Positions 42,282-50,899 of a DNA stretch of 64,000 nt are shown in pieces (positions within the stretch are counted from its first letter, which is position 1; each line of letters starts with the position of its first letter). Location of the stretch: the NCBI GenBank assembly GCA_903822545.1, contig CAIJPN010000100.1, forward strand, positions 26,505 through 90,504. Direction: 5' to 3'. Made by a program: the position numbers and the translations under genes. Source of the stretch: an uncultured Anaerolineae bacterium. GTDB taxonomy: Bacteria > Chloroflexota > Anaerolineae > Anaerolineales > Villigracilaceae. A model generated the notes under the pieces. It was not told where the DNA came from. It did no database searches and saw only the letters and a list, made by a program, of their open reading frames with translations.

Positions 42282-43067
42282 TTACAGCGCCATCAAAACA
42301 TGCAGCACAATGTCGGCTGAAAAGTGGGAAAGCATGGCTGATTCCAGCCCGCGTGTGGCGTACAGATAACCGCAGCCCACGCCGACGATGCCATTTAACA
42401 AGATCGCGCGAACGATAACCAGCGGGGTAATCGTCATCAGCATTGCAGTAGCAGGGAGATGCCCCAGACCGAACAGCACTGCGGCGAGGATGTTGGCAGT
42501 CCATAAAACTGCCTGGGTTGGGCGGCCATCCTCTGTGTGGCTGATAAATTTCCCGAGCCAAACAAACAGTGTCATCACAAACAGGCGCAGCAATACTTCC
42601 TCTGTGATACCGCCATAAAAAGATGCCAGCAACCCTTTCCAGGCGGCAGGCTGGGCCTGGGCCAGGGTTGAAATATTGTCGCCCAATTCCGCTTTCATCA
42701 GTGGCGAGAATCCCCACACATCGAGAACAATGATCAGCACTGAGCCAGCCACCCCCAGTATGATGCTGATGGGCAGGATGGCCTTGACCTTCTCCCCAAC
42801 AGACTCGCCTGCCAGTTTCGCTTCCAGGATGGGCAGTCCCAACCCGCTGCGATTTGCCAGGAACAAACCAATGCCGATGGCAATGGCAAACATCACTGCA
42901 TTTTGGAGCCACTGGATGGGAACCAGGATATAGAGCGGGATCGGGATGGCTTTGAGCAAATCAGGGTTTTGTAGAGCCAGCGAATAGGGTGTAATGGCGA
43001 TAATTCCCCACGTTGCGGCAACGAGCACGATGAAAAAGATTTTCCAGTTGAAAGGTTTTGCAGTCAT
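42282..43067 (-). CDS. CPBP family intramembrane metalloprotease
   Basis: This 261-residue membrane protein has the CPBP/Rce1 motifs: EE-x3-R in GGITEEVLLRLFVMTLF, the F-x3-H of FGLGHLPATA, and a C-terminal H-x3-D in AMLSHFSADIVLH. Eight hydrophobic segments surround them. It probably cleaves or protects a membrane peptide. It lies 19 bases upstream of the ABC exporter, which suggests a joint role in peptide export or immunity. Confidence 0.88.
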   Translation of the reverse strand: MTAKPFNWKIFFIVLVAATWGIIAITPYSLALQNPDLLKAIPIPLYILVPIQWLQNAVMFAIAIGIGLFLANRSGLGLPILEAKLAGESVGEKVKAILPISIILGVAGSVLIIVLDVWGFSPLMKAELGDNISTLAQAQPAAWKGLLASFYGGITEEVLLRLFVMTLFVWLGKFISHTEDGRPTQAVLWTANILAAVLFGLGHLPATAMLMTITPLVIVRAILLNGIVGVGCGYLYATRGLESAMLSHFSADIVLHVLMAL

Positions 43068-43133
43068 AATAGGTCCAATAGTTGCGTGAATTTGTGAAGC
43101 TATTTTTAACCTGGGCCGCTACAGAGGCAGTTT

Positions 43134-43149
43134 TGTTTCACGTGAAACA
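43134..43149. other. parS-like site 1
   Basis: TGTTTCACGTGAAACA is identical to the 16-bp ParB-binding consensus known from Bacillus and conserved widely. It lies in the gap between the CPBP and SdpI genes. Confidence 0.88.
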
Positions 43150-43230
43150 AGACGCCCCATCCCGGGCTCCCCCAAATATGGACGAGATTTAGTCCGTATT
43201 TGGGGGATGTGGCCGGCAGGCCAGCGGGGG

Positions 43231-43872
43231 TTATTTCACAATCTGCCGATACAACACATATGAGTAAACCACCGGCACAAAGGCTGCGCTCATAATCAGC
43301 GCCATCATCAGCCAGAAGCCGTTTTCGCCCAGGAAGATGGTGAGCAGGCTGCCCAGCCCGGCGGTGATGAACAGTTTGCTTCCCAGGGCGTGGGTTTTGT
43401 CCCAGACTTCGTCGTTGGACAGCGTCCAGGGGGTGCGGATGCCGATAAAGAAGTTGCGTTTGGCTTTGCCCATCAGCACGCCCGTGAAGGCAAAGATCAA
43501 CCCCAGGGCGGGGATCATGGCCAGCGAAATACGGAAGATGTAGCCGAGGTTGTAAACCAGGGTCAGGATGTGGATGTAAACCATGAAGGCTACGATCAGA
43601 ATAATGAAAGCGTTGAAAGTTTCGCGGAATTGGGCTATGTTGGCTTTGAGGGGGTCAATGCCTGGAATGACCATAAAAAGCAGGGCCATGAGGATTGTCA
43701 GGAGTGGCGCAAATGCCACTCCCCAGAAGCGCGGCATGGTTCCGTTGACATTGTCGTTGGCATCCCAGTGAGAAGCAACTTGTTCGGGTAGTTGCGGGTA
43801 CACCCCTGCGCTGACGATGATGCTGGCAATGATAAGTATGGCGATAATGATGAGTGAATTTTTGGTAGACAT
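43231..43872 (-). CDS. SdpI / DUF1648 family membrane protein
   Basis: This 213-residue protein has an N-terminal DUF1648-like segment (YPQLPEQVASHWDANDNVNG) and a C-terminal SdpI-like part (FFIGIRTPWTLSNDEVWDKTHALGSKLF). Six membrane helices are predicted. SdpI in Bacillus gives immunity to the SdpC toxin and controls its repressor; no SdpC is seen here. It stands between two parS-like sites. Confidence 0.9.
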   Translation of the reverse strand: MSTKNSLIIIAILIIASIIVSAGVYPQLPEQVASHWDANDNVNGTMPRFWGVAFAPLLTILMALLFMVIPGIDPLKANIAQFRETFNAFIILIVAFMVYIHILTLVYNLGYIFRISLAMIPALGLIFAFTGVLMGKAKRNFFIGIRTPWTLSNDEVWDKTHALGSKLFITAGLGSLLTIFLGENGFWLMMALIMSAAFVPVVYSYVLYRQIVK

Positions 43873-43898
43873 TGTGACTCCAGTTGTTTTCCAGTTTA

Positions 43899-43914
43899 TG
43901 TTTCACGTGAAACG
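43899..43914. other. parS-like site 2
   Basis: TGTTTCACGTGAAACG matches the parS consensus at 15 of 16 positions. It lies between the SdpI and slipin genes, 765 bases from site 1. Confidence 0.85.
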
Positions 43915-43953
43915 CTTTCGGAGTGATCTGACGGATCGCTCCGGCGGGATTGG

Positions 43954-44877
43954 TTATTTTTCTTTCAAGTGGCTTTGTTGCTGCGCCAGCGATACCATGC
44001 CGCTGAGCCCTCCCAGGTTCATGGTGTCCACTGCTGAACTGGGAACGATAACCAGAGCGCCTTTTTCTTTCAGGCCTTCGAAGAGCATGTTCATGGCTCG
44101 CAGGTGAAGGGCGGTGGGATTGTCGATATAGGCCTGGGATGCTTCGGAGAACGATTCTGCAATTTGTTTTTCCGATTCTCCCAGGATGACGCGCGCCTGG
44201 CGCTCACGCTCTGCCTGTGCCTGGCGGGACATGGCATCTTCCAGATCTTGTGGGATGACAATATCGCGGATTTCAACTGATTGGACGGTCACTCCCCAGG
44301 GGGTGGTGCGCTCATCGATAATTTTTTGTAACTCGTTATCGATGGTGCTGCGCCCGACGAGCAGATCGGCCAACATCATGCGGCCGGTGATGTCGCGCAG
44401 GGCGGTTTGGGCGGCCCAATCGACGGCGGCTTCGTAGTTCTTGACTTCGAGCGCGGCTTTTTCGGCATCCCAGACTACCCAGAACAGGACGGCATCCACA
44501 TCTACGGGGACGGTGTCTTTGGTCAGGGTTTTTTGGGCAGCGAAGGGGGTGACCATGACGCGGTGATCGATCCAGGTGGGAACGGTGTCTATGAGCGGGA
44601 TGATCCAGAACAGGCCGGGGCCGCGCAATCCCTGGAATTTGCCCAGGCGCAGGACGACGGCTTTTTCCCATTGGCTGGCGACTTTGAGCGCGAACATGAT
44701 GTAGGTGCCGATGAGTGTCAGGCCGAGCACATATACGCCGATGATGTTGTCGTTCACTTTTCCATCCATTAGAACTGCGCCCAGGATGGCGGCTACCATG
44801 AACACGGCAAATATGGTACCGGCGATTGGGGAGATGTGCTGGTCGGGTTGTTGGGCTTTGATCAGGTTTTTAATCAT
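43954..44877 (-). CDS. slipin / SPFH (Band 7) membrane protein
   Basis: This 307-residue protein has two N-terminal hydrophobic segments (residues 18-38 and 47-66), followed by the Band 7 domain: VVLRLGKFQGLRGPGLFWIIPLIDTV, VDVDAVLFWVVWDAEKAALEV and GRSTIDNELQKIIDERTTPWGVTVQSVEIRDI. A helical tail and Ser/Gln-rich end follow. These proteins form membrane scaffolds. It lies 17 bases after the GntR gene, so the repressor may control it. Confidence 0.93.
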   Translation of the reverse strand: MIKNLIKAQQPDQHISPIAGTIFAVFMVAAILGAVLMDGKVNDNIIGVYVLGLTLIGTYIMFALKVASQWEKAVVLRLGKFQGLRGPGLFWIIPLIDTVPTWIDHRVMVTPFAAQKTLTKDTVPVDVDAVLFWVVWDAEKAALEVKNYEAAVDWAAQTALRDITGRMMLADLLVGRSTIDNELQKIIDERTTPWGVTVQSVEIRDIVIPQDLEDAMSRQAQAERERQARVILGESEKQIAESFSEASQAYIDNPTALHLRAMNMLFEGLKEKGALVIVPSSAVDTMNLGGLSGMVSLAQQQSHLKEK

Positions 44878-44894
44878 TGTGTCCTCTCTATGAA

Positions 44895-45278
44895 TTAATG
44901 ATTGGCGATTAGTAATTGGATTTGCTCTGCTGCTTCTGTGTTGCTGAATCCAAGGCGGGATGCTTCGTCAAGATAGCGGCGGGCGATGACGTTGAGTGAT
45001 TCTTTCTTTAGCTGGTGACTCTTCTCGGGTGGGGGTTGTTCAAGGATGTAGGTGCCGCGTCCTTGCTGGGTGGAGATGACGCCTGTTTCGTCAAGGATAC
45101 GGTAGGCCCGCGCAACGGTGTTGAAGTTGATGCGCAGTTCGGTTGCCAACGCACGAACGGTGGGCAGCTGGTCGCCGGGTTTAAGTTCGCCATTGACGAG
45201 CAGGTGCTGGATCTGTTCGACGATTTGGTTGGTGACCGGGTTGTCTGAGCGAAAGTCTATTTGGATGTTTATGGTCAT
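44895..45278 (-). CDS. GntR-family repressor, YtrA type
   Basis: This 127-residue protein has a winged helix (NQIVEQIQHLLVNGELKPGDQLPTVRALATELRINFNTVARAYRILDETGVI) and a short C-terminal helix without a ligand domain, as in the YtrA subgroup. ATG 45278 is chosen; the longer frame upstream reads through the repeated operator. It is first in a transcript with the slipin and SdpI genes and probably represses it. Confidence 0.9.
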   Translation of the reverse strand: MTINIQIDFRSDNPVTNQIVEQIQHLLVNGELKPGDQLPTVRALATELRINFNTVARAYRILDETGVISTQQGRGTYILEQPPPEKSHQLKKESLNVIARRYLDEASRLGFSNTEAAEQIQLLIANH

Positions 45279-45280
45279 AA

Positions 45281-45325
45281 TTGTATCTTTGTATAATTGT
45301 ATCATTGTATCTATGTATAATTGTA
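45281..45325. promoter_or_regulatory. direct-repeat operator of the GntR gene
   Basis: TTGTATCTTTGTATAATTG starts at 45281 and TTGTATCTATGTATAATTG at 45305. The 21-base units differ at one position and repeat with a 24-base period. They overlap the expected promoter of the GntR gene on the minus strand. Confidence 0.75.
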
Positions 45326-45505
45326 CAACGATTTGTATGAAAGTCAAGAGGGGTTATTCTGCGTCAGGGAGGCGGATGTTTGGGTAACCGAGGCAGGTGG
45401 CAGGGCGGGAAAATCCCCTACCGGGGGGGTTAATGTTGCTCTAACATGGGCAAAAGTTCCGGCGTGGTAAAATCCATCCGCATTATTAAATTAAAGGAGA
45501 AAGAA

Positions 45506-46393
45506 ATGGAAGCAACAACTGGTTCGTTTGCCGTCAAAAAAGGCCTGGCGCAGATGCTCAAAGGCGGTGTGATTATGGATGTGGTCACCCCTGAACATGC
45601 GAAAATCGCTGAAGAGGCGGGTGCGTGCGCGGTGATGGCGCTCGAACGTGTCCCGGCGGATATCCGCGCAAACGGTGGTGTGGCACGTATGAGCGACCCG
45701 GAATTGATTTTGAGAATTATGGATAGCGTGACAATCCCGGTGATGGCGAAGTGCCGAATTGGGCATTTTGTGGAGGCGCAAATCTTGGAAGCGATTGGGG
45801 TGGATTACATTGATGAGTCTGAGGTGCTGACTCCGGCGGATGAGGAACACCATATTTTGAAGCACAATTTTAATGTGCCGTTTGTGTGCGGCTGCCGCAA
45901 TATTGGTGAGGCGCTGCGGCGCATTGGCGAAGGCGCAGCGATGATCCGTACCAAGGGCGAGGCCGGGACGGGCGATGTGGTGGAAGCTGTGCGCCACGCC
46001 CGCACGGTGATTGGTGCGATTCGCCAGCTTCAGACGATGGGCGATGAGGAGTTGATGGCGTTTGCAAAAAATAACGGCGCGCCGTATGAGTTGGTGAAGG
46101 AAACCAAGGAATTGGGCCGGCTGCCAGTGGTGAATTTTGCTGCCGGTGGCGTGGCGACCCCTGCCGATGCCGCCCTGATGATGCAGCTCGGTGTTGATGG
46201 TGTGTTTGTCGGCTCGGGTATTTTTAAGAGCGGTGATCCGGCCAAACGTGCTGCGGCCATCGTCAAGGCTGTGACTCACTACCAGGATGCCAGCATCCTG
46301 GCTGAAGTAAGCAAAAACCTTGGCGAGGCCATGGTGGGCCGCAATGTTTCACAGATGCCCGAAGGCGAGAAGATCGCCAGTCGTGGCTGGTAA
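45506..46393 (+). CDS. pdxS: pyridoxal 5'-phosphate synthase, synthase subunit
   Basis: This 295-residue TIM-barrel protein is highly conserved. The pentose-binding lysine is in VMAKCRIGH, and phosphate-binding loops include [21 protein letters not shown] and [32 protein letters not shown]. It makes PLP from ribose 5-phosphate, glyceraldehyde 3-phosphate and ammonia from PdxT. AAAGGAG precedes ATG 45506. Confidence 0.98.
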   Translation: MEATTGSFAVKKGLAQMLKGGVIMDVVTPEHAKIAEEAGACAVMALERVPADIRANGGVARMSDPELILRIMDSVTIPVMAKCRIGHFVEAQILEAIGVDYIDESEVLTPADEEHHILKHNFNVPFVCGCRNIGEALRRIGEGAAMIRTKGEAGTGDVVEAVRHARTVIGAIRQLQTMGDEELMAFAKNNGAPYELVKETKELGRLPVVNFAAGGVATPADAALMMQLGVDGVFVGSGIFKSGDPAKRAAAIVKAVTHYQDASILAEVSKNLGEAMVGRNVSQMPEGEKIASRGW

Positions 46394-46402
46394 GACTGTT
46401 GG

Positions 46403-46435
46403 GTAGATGGGCATAGCATTGCTATGCCCATCTAC
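46403..46435. repeat. GTAG...CTAC palindrome between pdxS and pdxT
   Basis: A 33-base inverted repeat starts GTAGATGGGCATAGC and ends GCTATGCCCATCTAC, perfect except at the centre. It occupies most of the 52-base gap. Confidence 0.92.
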
Positions 46436-46445
46436 AGGAATAACC

Positions 46446-47024
46446 ATGAAAATAGGAGTTCTTGCCCTGCAGGGCGATTTTGCCGAGCATATTGTTATGC
46501 TCAAACGCATCGGCGTTGAAGCTGCCGAGGTGCGCCTGCCCGCCCACTTGAATGATCTTGATGGGTTGATTATGCCTGGCGGTGAATCAACCACTATCGG
46601 CAAACTGGCTGTGGCGTACAGGCTGATGGATCCGCTACGCGAGTTTGGCCGCCAAAAAGCCATCTGGGGCACCTGTGCCGGGGCGATTTTCCTCTCGAAG
46701 GATGTCCGCCGCGACCAGCCGCTGCTCGGCATTATGGATATCACCGTCCAGCGCAATGCTTTTGGCCGCCAGGTGAATTCGTTTGAAGTCGATCTCGACA
46801 TCCCGGAGTTGAAGGCTGCCACTGGCAGCGATGCGCCCTATCACACGGTTTTCATCCGCGCTCCGTTGATCGAAACCGTTAATGGCGATGCGAAAATCAT
46901 TTCGCAGCTTCCCGATGGCCGCATTGTGGCCGCCCGCCAGGGGAAATTGCTTGCCACTTCGTTCCATCCTGAATTGACGCGGGATGAGCGCTTTCACCAG
47001 TATTTTGTGTCGCTGTGTCGTTAA
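46446..47024 (+). CDS. pdxT: pyridoxal 5'-phosphate synthase, glutaminase subunit
   Basis: This is a 192-residue class I glutaminase. LALQGDFAEHIVML is the conserved start, LIMPGGESTTIGKL forms the oxyanion loop, the nucleophile Cys is in WGTCAGAIFLS, and the His-Glu pair in ATSFHPELT. It supplies ammonia to PdxS. The frame upstream of 46446 begins inside the palindrome and is not used. Confidence 0.97.
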   Translation: MKIGVLALQGDFAEHIVMLKRIGVEAAEVRLPAHLNDLDGLIMPGGESTTIGKLAVAYRLMDPLREFGRQKAIWGTCAGAIFLSKDVRRDQPLLGIMDITVQRNAFGRQVNSFEVDLDIPELKAATGSDAPYHTVFIRAPLIETVNGDAKIISQLPDGRIVAARQGKLLATSFHPELTRDERFHQYFVSLCR

Positions 47025-47099
47025 TGCGTTGTCCAGTGGTTCGGTTCTCCCGTTATTGCAAACAGGAAAACCGGCTAACTGGGCAACTGGATAACTGAA

Positions 47100-48017
47100 A
47101 TGCCCCCTCGTCCCCTCGACCTGCTCGACCTGCCAATGCTTTACCGCTATCGCGGCGAAGTCGTTAGCCTGGATTCCGCCCGCCTGTTGACGCGCGGCAA
47201 TCCGCTGGGCGCAGCGGGGTTTATGGCCTATTTCAACCCCATCAGGCACATTTATTCAGCCATCCATTCAGAGAATGGCACTGCTTTGATTGGAGGGGTT
47301 ACCCACACCGGAGTGGATTCTTACGCCCGCTTGTTGTACCTGGCCCCGGCAGCCGAGCTATCGCGACCGAGCCTGACACCATTGATTGAGCATCTCAGCG
47401 CCGAAGCCGGGAAGTGGGGAGCATTCCATGTGCTGGCCGATACCGATGAAGACAGCGATGCTTTTGTGGCACTGCGCCGTTCCGGGTTTTCTGTTTACGC
47501 CTGGCAGCGCATCTGGGATGTGAGCAATATTGCCGGGGCAGCATCCACCACCGGCTGGGATCGCATGAAGTCGAACCACCTGCCAGCGGTGCAGTCGCTC
47601 TATCACCAGATCGTGCCACCGCTGCTTCATCCGGTCGAGCCAACACCCAAACGGATCGCCGGCCTGATCTGCGCTGAAGGCGCGCGCTGCTACGTCAACC
47701 TGTTTTACGGTGTCTATGGCATTGTGCTGAACCCGCTCATTCACCCTGAAGCGACGGATGTTGCCGCGAAACTCTCCGCGCTGATTGCCAGCCTGCCCAA
47801 CCGCCGCGGACGCCCCGTTTACCTGTGCGTGCGCTCTTACCAGACCTGGCTGGAGCCGGTGCTTGAAGATTTGGGCGCCAAACCGGGCGACCGTCAGGCG
47901 GTGATGGTCAAACACCTGGCGCGCATGATCAAAGACGAGCAAACAGTGCGCGCTGCGCAGCCAGCCGGGGTTGTCCCGGCCTCACGTGTCAGCCAAATTG
48001 AAGAGCATAAATCGTGA
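47100..48017 (+). CDS. GNAT-like protein, unknown substrate
   Basis: This 305-residue soluble protein shows an acetyltransferase-like central part: YARLLYLAPAAELSRPSLTPLIEHLSAEAGKWGAFHVLADTDEDSDAFVALRRSGFSVYAWQRIW. The final hydrophobic and aromatic pattern fits a GNAT fold, but no clear acetyl-CoA loop (R/Q-x2-G-x-G/A) is seen. The C-terminal half may be a second, degenerate copy. The function is not recognisable. Confidence 0.65.
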   Translation: MPPRPLDLLDLPMLYRYRGEVVSLDSARLLTRGNPLGAAGFMAYFNPIRHIYSAIHSENGTALIGGVTHTGVDSYARLLYLAPAAELSRPSLTPLIEHLSAEAGKWGAFHVLADTDEDSDAFVALRRSGFSVYAWQRIWDVSNIAGAASTTGWDRMKSNHLPAVQSLYHQIVPPLLHPVEPTPKRIAGLICAEGARCYVNLFYGVYGIVLNPLIHPEATDVAAKLSALIASLPNRRGRPVYLCVRSYQTWLEPVLEDLGAKPGDRQAVMVKHLARMIKDEQTVRAAQPAGVVPASRVSQIEEHKS

Positions 48018-48044
48018 TATCGTGAAAATATGGGAACATTTTAT

Positions 48045-48539
48045 ATGAACAATATCCTTCAATCCCCATGGATCGCTGAGACGCGCCGCAACCATGCGCT
48101 GGAACATGCCACCATTCACCTGCTTTCAGAGAAATTCCCGGGCAGGCGCATGGGCGGACATTCTAACCCAACCGGGTTTTTCCTGATCGGTGACCTGCCA
48201 ACGGAGAACGTCCGCGAGGCGGTGACTGAGGCGCTGGCGCGCCTGCAAAACGGTGAAAAGCAGCTCGCCATTCACCCCGGGTGTGGCACCAACTATATCG
48301 TTTCGGGAGCTATGGTCGGGGCGGCGGCATTTGTGGGCATGTCTGGGACGAAGAGCAACCGCGAGCGGCTGGAAAAACTCCCGCTGGTGATCCTGCTCTC
48401 CTCCCTGGCCCTGATCTTGAGCCAACCGCTTGGGCCGGCCCTGCAAGAACGAGTGACCACCGAACCCGACCCTGGCGATATGGCGCTTGTGGATGTCTAT
48501 CGCGTATCAGATAAGGTTCACCGCATCGTCACCCGCTAA
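48045..48539 (+). CDS. DUF6391 protein
   Basis: This 164-residue protein begins with RRNHALEHATIHLLSEKFPGRRMGGHSNPTGF, a His-rich motif typical of this family. One or two hydrophobic segments follow (YIVSGAMVGAAAFVGM, LPLVILLSSLALILSQPLG). HALEHATIH resembles a zinc-binding helix, but activity is unknown. ATG 48045 is chosen by comparison with remembered family N-termini; 48030 is possible. Its TAA overlaps the start of holA. Confidence 0.75.
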   Translation: MNNILQSPWIAETRRNHALEHATIHLLSEKFPGRRMGGHSNPTGFFLIGDLPTENVREAVTEALARLQNGEKQLAIHPGCGTNYIVSGAMVGAAAFVGMSGTKSNRERLEKLPLVILLSSLALILSQPLGPALQERVTTEPDPGDMALVDVYRVSDKVHRIVTR

Positions 48540-49531
48540 TGAGCGACGCGCACATCTACTTTCTTTTCGGCAACGATGATTTTGCCATCCGCAAACAGGT
48601 GGATAAGTTCGGGGCGATGTTCAGCGACCCGACGACTGCGGATATGAATACCTCGCGCCTGGATGCGCGCACCGCCAACCAGAACGAGCTGATGAATGCG
48701 GTCAACTCGATGCCGTTTCTCGCGCCACAGCGCCTGGTGATCCTGGAAAATGTCTCCAAAGGCTACCCCGGCCTGGATGGGCACAAGAAATTTATAGCGT
48801 TCCTCGATGCGTTGCCGAATTCCACCAAACTGGTAGTTGCTGATCCGGCGGATGATTTCAAGCCAAAGGATGCATCCACATACTGGCTGGCAAAATGGGC
48901 TGAAAAGCACCCCGAAAAGGCCAAAGCGCAACCTTTCCTGCTGCCCACCGCGCGTGAAATGCCCGGCTGGATCGTCGGCGAGGCCAGGCGGCAGGGCGGA
49001 GCGATTGAGCCAGGGGCGGCCTCGCGGCTGGCCGAGATGACCGGTGATGATACCCGCCAGGCGGCCCAGGAAATCACCAAATTGCTCACTTATGTCAATT
49101 TTGCGCATCCGGTGGGCATCGAGGATGTCGAAGCGGTCAGCATCGTCACAGCCAGCGTGGATATTTTCGAGCTGGTGGATGCGATTTCGCTGCAAAACGG
49201 CAAACAGGCCCAGCGGCTGTTCCACCGGCTGCTGGAAGATAAGGATGCCTTTGAGATCTTTGGGCTGGTGGTGCGCCAGTTCCGGCTGCTGATCCTGGCC
49301 CGCGATGTGCTGGATGACGGCGGCACGCTCCAGGAGGCCGCCCACGCCATCGGCGGGCATCCGTTTGTGGCCGAAAAAGCCTGGAATCAGTGCCGCAAGT
49401 TCTCGGCGGAGGCGCTAACGAGCATCTATCACCGCCTGCTGGCAATGGATGAAGCCGCCAAAACCGGTGTGATGACGCTGGATGTATCGCTGGACGCATT
49501 CATTGTCGAGTTGACGCGCAAGGGGAATTAA
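48539..49531 (+). CDS. holA: DNA polymerase III delta subunit
   Basis: This 330-residue clamp-loader subunit has the start YFLFGNDDFAIRKQVDKF, an AAA-like first domain (FLAPQRLVILENVSKG, TKLVVADPADDF) and the lid and collar helices (LAEMTGDDTRQAAQEITKLLTYV, IFELVDAISLQNGKQAQRLFHRLLE). It opens the sliding clamp during replication. A one-base TAATG overlap links it to the DUF6391 gene. Confidence 0.94.
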   Translation: MSDAHIYFLFGNDDFAIRKQVDKFGAMFSDPTTADMNTSRLDARTANQNELMNAVNSMPFLAPQRLVILENVSKGYPGLDGHKKFIAFLDALPNSTKLVVADPADDFKPKDASTYWLAKWAEKHPEKAKAQPFLLPTAREMPGWIVGEARRQGGAIEPGAASRLAEMTGDDTRQAAQEITKLLTYVNFAHPVGIEDVEAVSIVTASVDIFELVDAISLQNGKQAQRLFHRLLEDKDAFEIFGLVVRQFRLLILARDVLDDGGTLQEAAHAIGGHPFVAEKAWNQCRKFSAEALTSIYHRLLAMDEAAKTGVMTLDVSLDAFIVELTRKGN

Positions 49532-49545
49532 ACCTGGCTGGAACG

Positions 49546-50124
49546 ATGTGCCCATCAAAATGGTTTTTCTTGGGGCTGGCAGTTTTTGTCCTCGCGGCTT
49601 GCCGCCCTGAGGCTGCCCCGCCACCAACCGGGACTTTTCCCTCCCCGACAGCTTCTCCCACATCCACCCGCACCGCCCTCCCACCAACCGCCACCGGCAC
49701 ACCCGAAGAAAGCCCCACTCCCACGTCATTACCACCAACCCCCACAATCGCCCCACCCCAGGTTTTGGGCGATTCCCTGCGCAATGTCACCATCGAATGG
49801 GTAAACCCATTCGACGCCAACCTCAGCTGGAATTTTGGCATTGGCAGAATCCAGGCTGGGGTTTTGAGCATCAACGGGGAAAACTGGCAGTGGGTCAATC
49901 TCATCTCGCACAAATTTGGGGGTGGGCAGGGTCTGCTGGTCAGGCTCAAATACACGGCAGATGCCAGATTCGAGCTGATGCTGGATTCTGGCGATTTTGG
50001 TGCTGTTGGCGGTTGACTCAAAAGGGGAAATGCTGGCAAAACCTGGATGTTCAGCCTCAGCGCCGCTTCGGGCACGCTCACACTGGATGAGCTGTACGGG
50101 ATTCAGTTCGGCGGGTTCAAGTAG
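49546..50124 (+). pseudogene. lipoprotein gene interrupted by an in-frame TGA
   Basis: The first 156 codons encode a lipoprotein with lipobox LAAC, a Pro/Thr linker and a beta-rich domain (NVTIEWVNPFDANLSWNFGIGRI). A TGA at 50014-50016 ends it. The same frame then continues for 35 codons with plausible sequence (GKTWMFSLSAASGTLTLDEL) to TAG at 50122-50124. A single nonsense change therefore seems to have cut off the last strands. Truncated product, readthrough or sequencing error are all possible. Confidence 0.7.
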
Positions 50125-50143
50125 CGCGATTTGTTTTTGCAAT

Positions 50144-50180
50144 AAAAGGACAGGACGGGTTTTTCCCGTCCTGTCCTTTT
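50144..50180. terminator. strong bidirectional terminator
   Basis: AAAAGGACAGGACGGG (50144-50159) pairs perfectly with CCCGTCCTGTCCTTTT (50165-50180). It separates the lipoprotein gene from the convergent FmdB-like gene. Confidence 0.95.
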
Positions 50181-50607
50181 ATTCATCGTCACTGTGGACG
50201 TGCCCGGCGTGGTCGTGATCGTGTCCGCCGAAACTCTCGGTTCCCATGCCTCCGCCCCAATCCTCCATGCTACTTTCGATCTCTTCGGGGCTTTGACCTG
50301 AGTCCAGCCGGTCGACCAGTTCATCGAACTGGGGCGGCATTTCCTCGCCGGAGGCTTTACCCAACTCGCGGAACATTTTTGCCATGGCGCGCGGGTCATC
50401 TTCCACCCCGGCCAGTTTGGACGGGTCGGCCAATGCCTCGGCGTGGGCTTCGTTCCCTTTCAGCACGCGCACACGGTTGATCTTGCGGCGGACATTATCG
50501 CTCCCGCAGTGTGAACAGGTGACGGGTTTGCTTCCGTAATCCTTGTAAGATATGAAAACGTCGAAACGTTTGCGGCAGTTAAGGCAGGTGAAGTCATAAG
50601 TTGGCAT
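50179..50607 (-). CDS. FmdB-like zinc-ribbon protein with His-rich tail
   Basis: This 142-residue protein starts MPTYDFTCLNCRKRFDV and has a second knuckle CSHCGSDNV, the FmdB/CxxC_CxxC_SSSS pattern. An acidic helical middle and a C-terminal HDHDHAGHVHSDDE metal-binding tail follow. FmdB proteins are proposed regulators, but evidence is thin. ATG 50607 matches the family start exactly; the longer frame is spurious. Confidence 0.9.
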   Translation of the reverse strand: MPTYDFTCLNCRKRFDVFISYKDYGSKPVTCSHCGSDNVRRKINRVRVLKGNEAHAEALADPSKLAGVEDDPRAMAKMFRELGKASGEEMPPQFDELVDRLDSGQSPEEIESSMEDWGGGMGTESFGGHDHDHAGHVHSDDE

Positions 50608-50899
50608 GTTTAAATTGTAATGCATACTGGCCGGCCTTTGTAGGCCTGGGAATGAGTCGAAATGGGCTTTCTTGAAGTTAATTTGTGCGGGGGTAAGTTG
50701 TGTCTTGATCCCGTTCCCTGAGAAAAAGGCCAGCTTTATGCCGTGGTATTGAATCATCACCGAAATTCTCAGAGAGCCAAAAGCCCTTGTGAGTCCATTT
50801 ACACGTATAATTATTTTATCAATCGTGTCCGCCGGTACGGATCGCTGATGTTCTGACACACCGTTAATTTCCCCGGCAGGCAGGGCGAGGGCAAACACC
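50608..50899. other. divergent intergenic region, no gene seen
   Basis: About 290 bases lie between the FmdB-like gene and the diguanylate cyclase. It should hold promoters for both. A TATAAT sequence lies near 50804, but no well-spaced -35 partner is seen. The plus-strand gene has no clear ribosome-binding site. Confidence 0.5.

Noticed and set aside
43134..43149. Transcription terminator hairpin
   Set aside because: The 16-base palindrome has no loop and no T-run, and matches the parS consensus exactly.
49546..50124. Frameshift in the lipoprotein gene
   Set aside because: The downstream segment is in the same frame as the upstream part, so a nonsense codon explains it without an indel.
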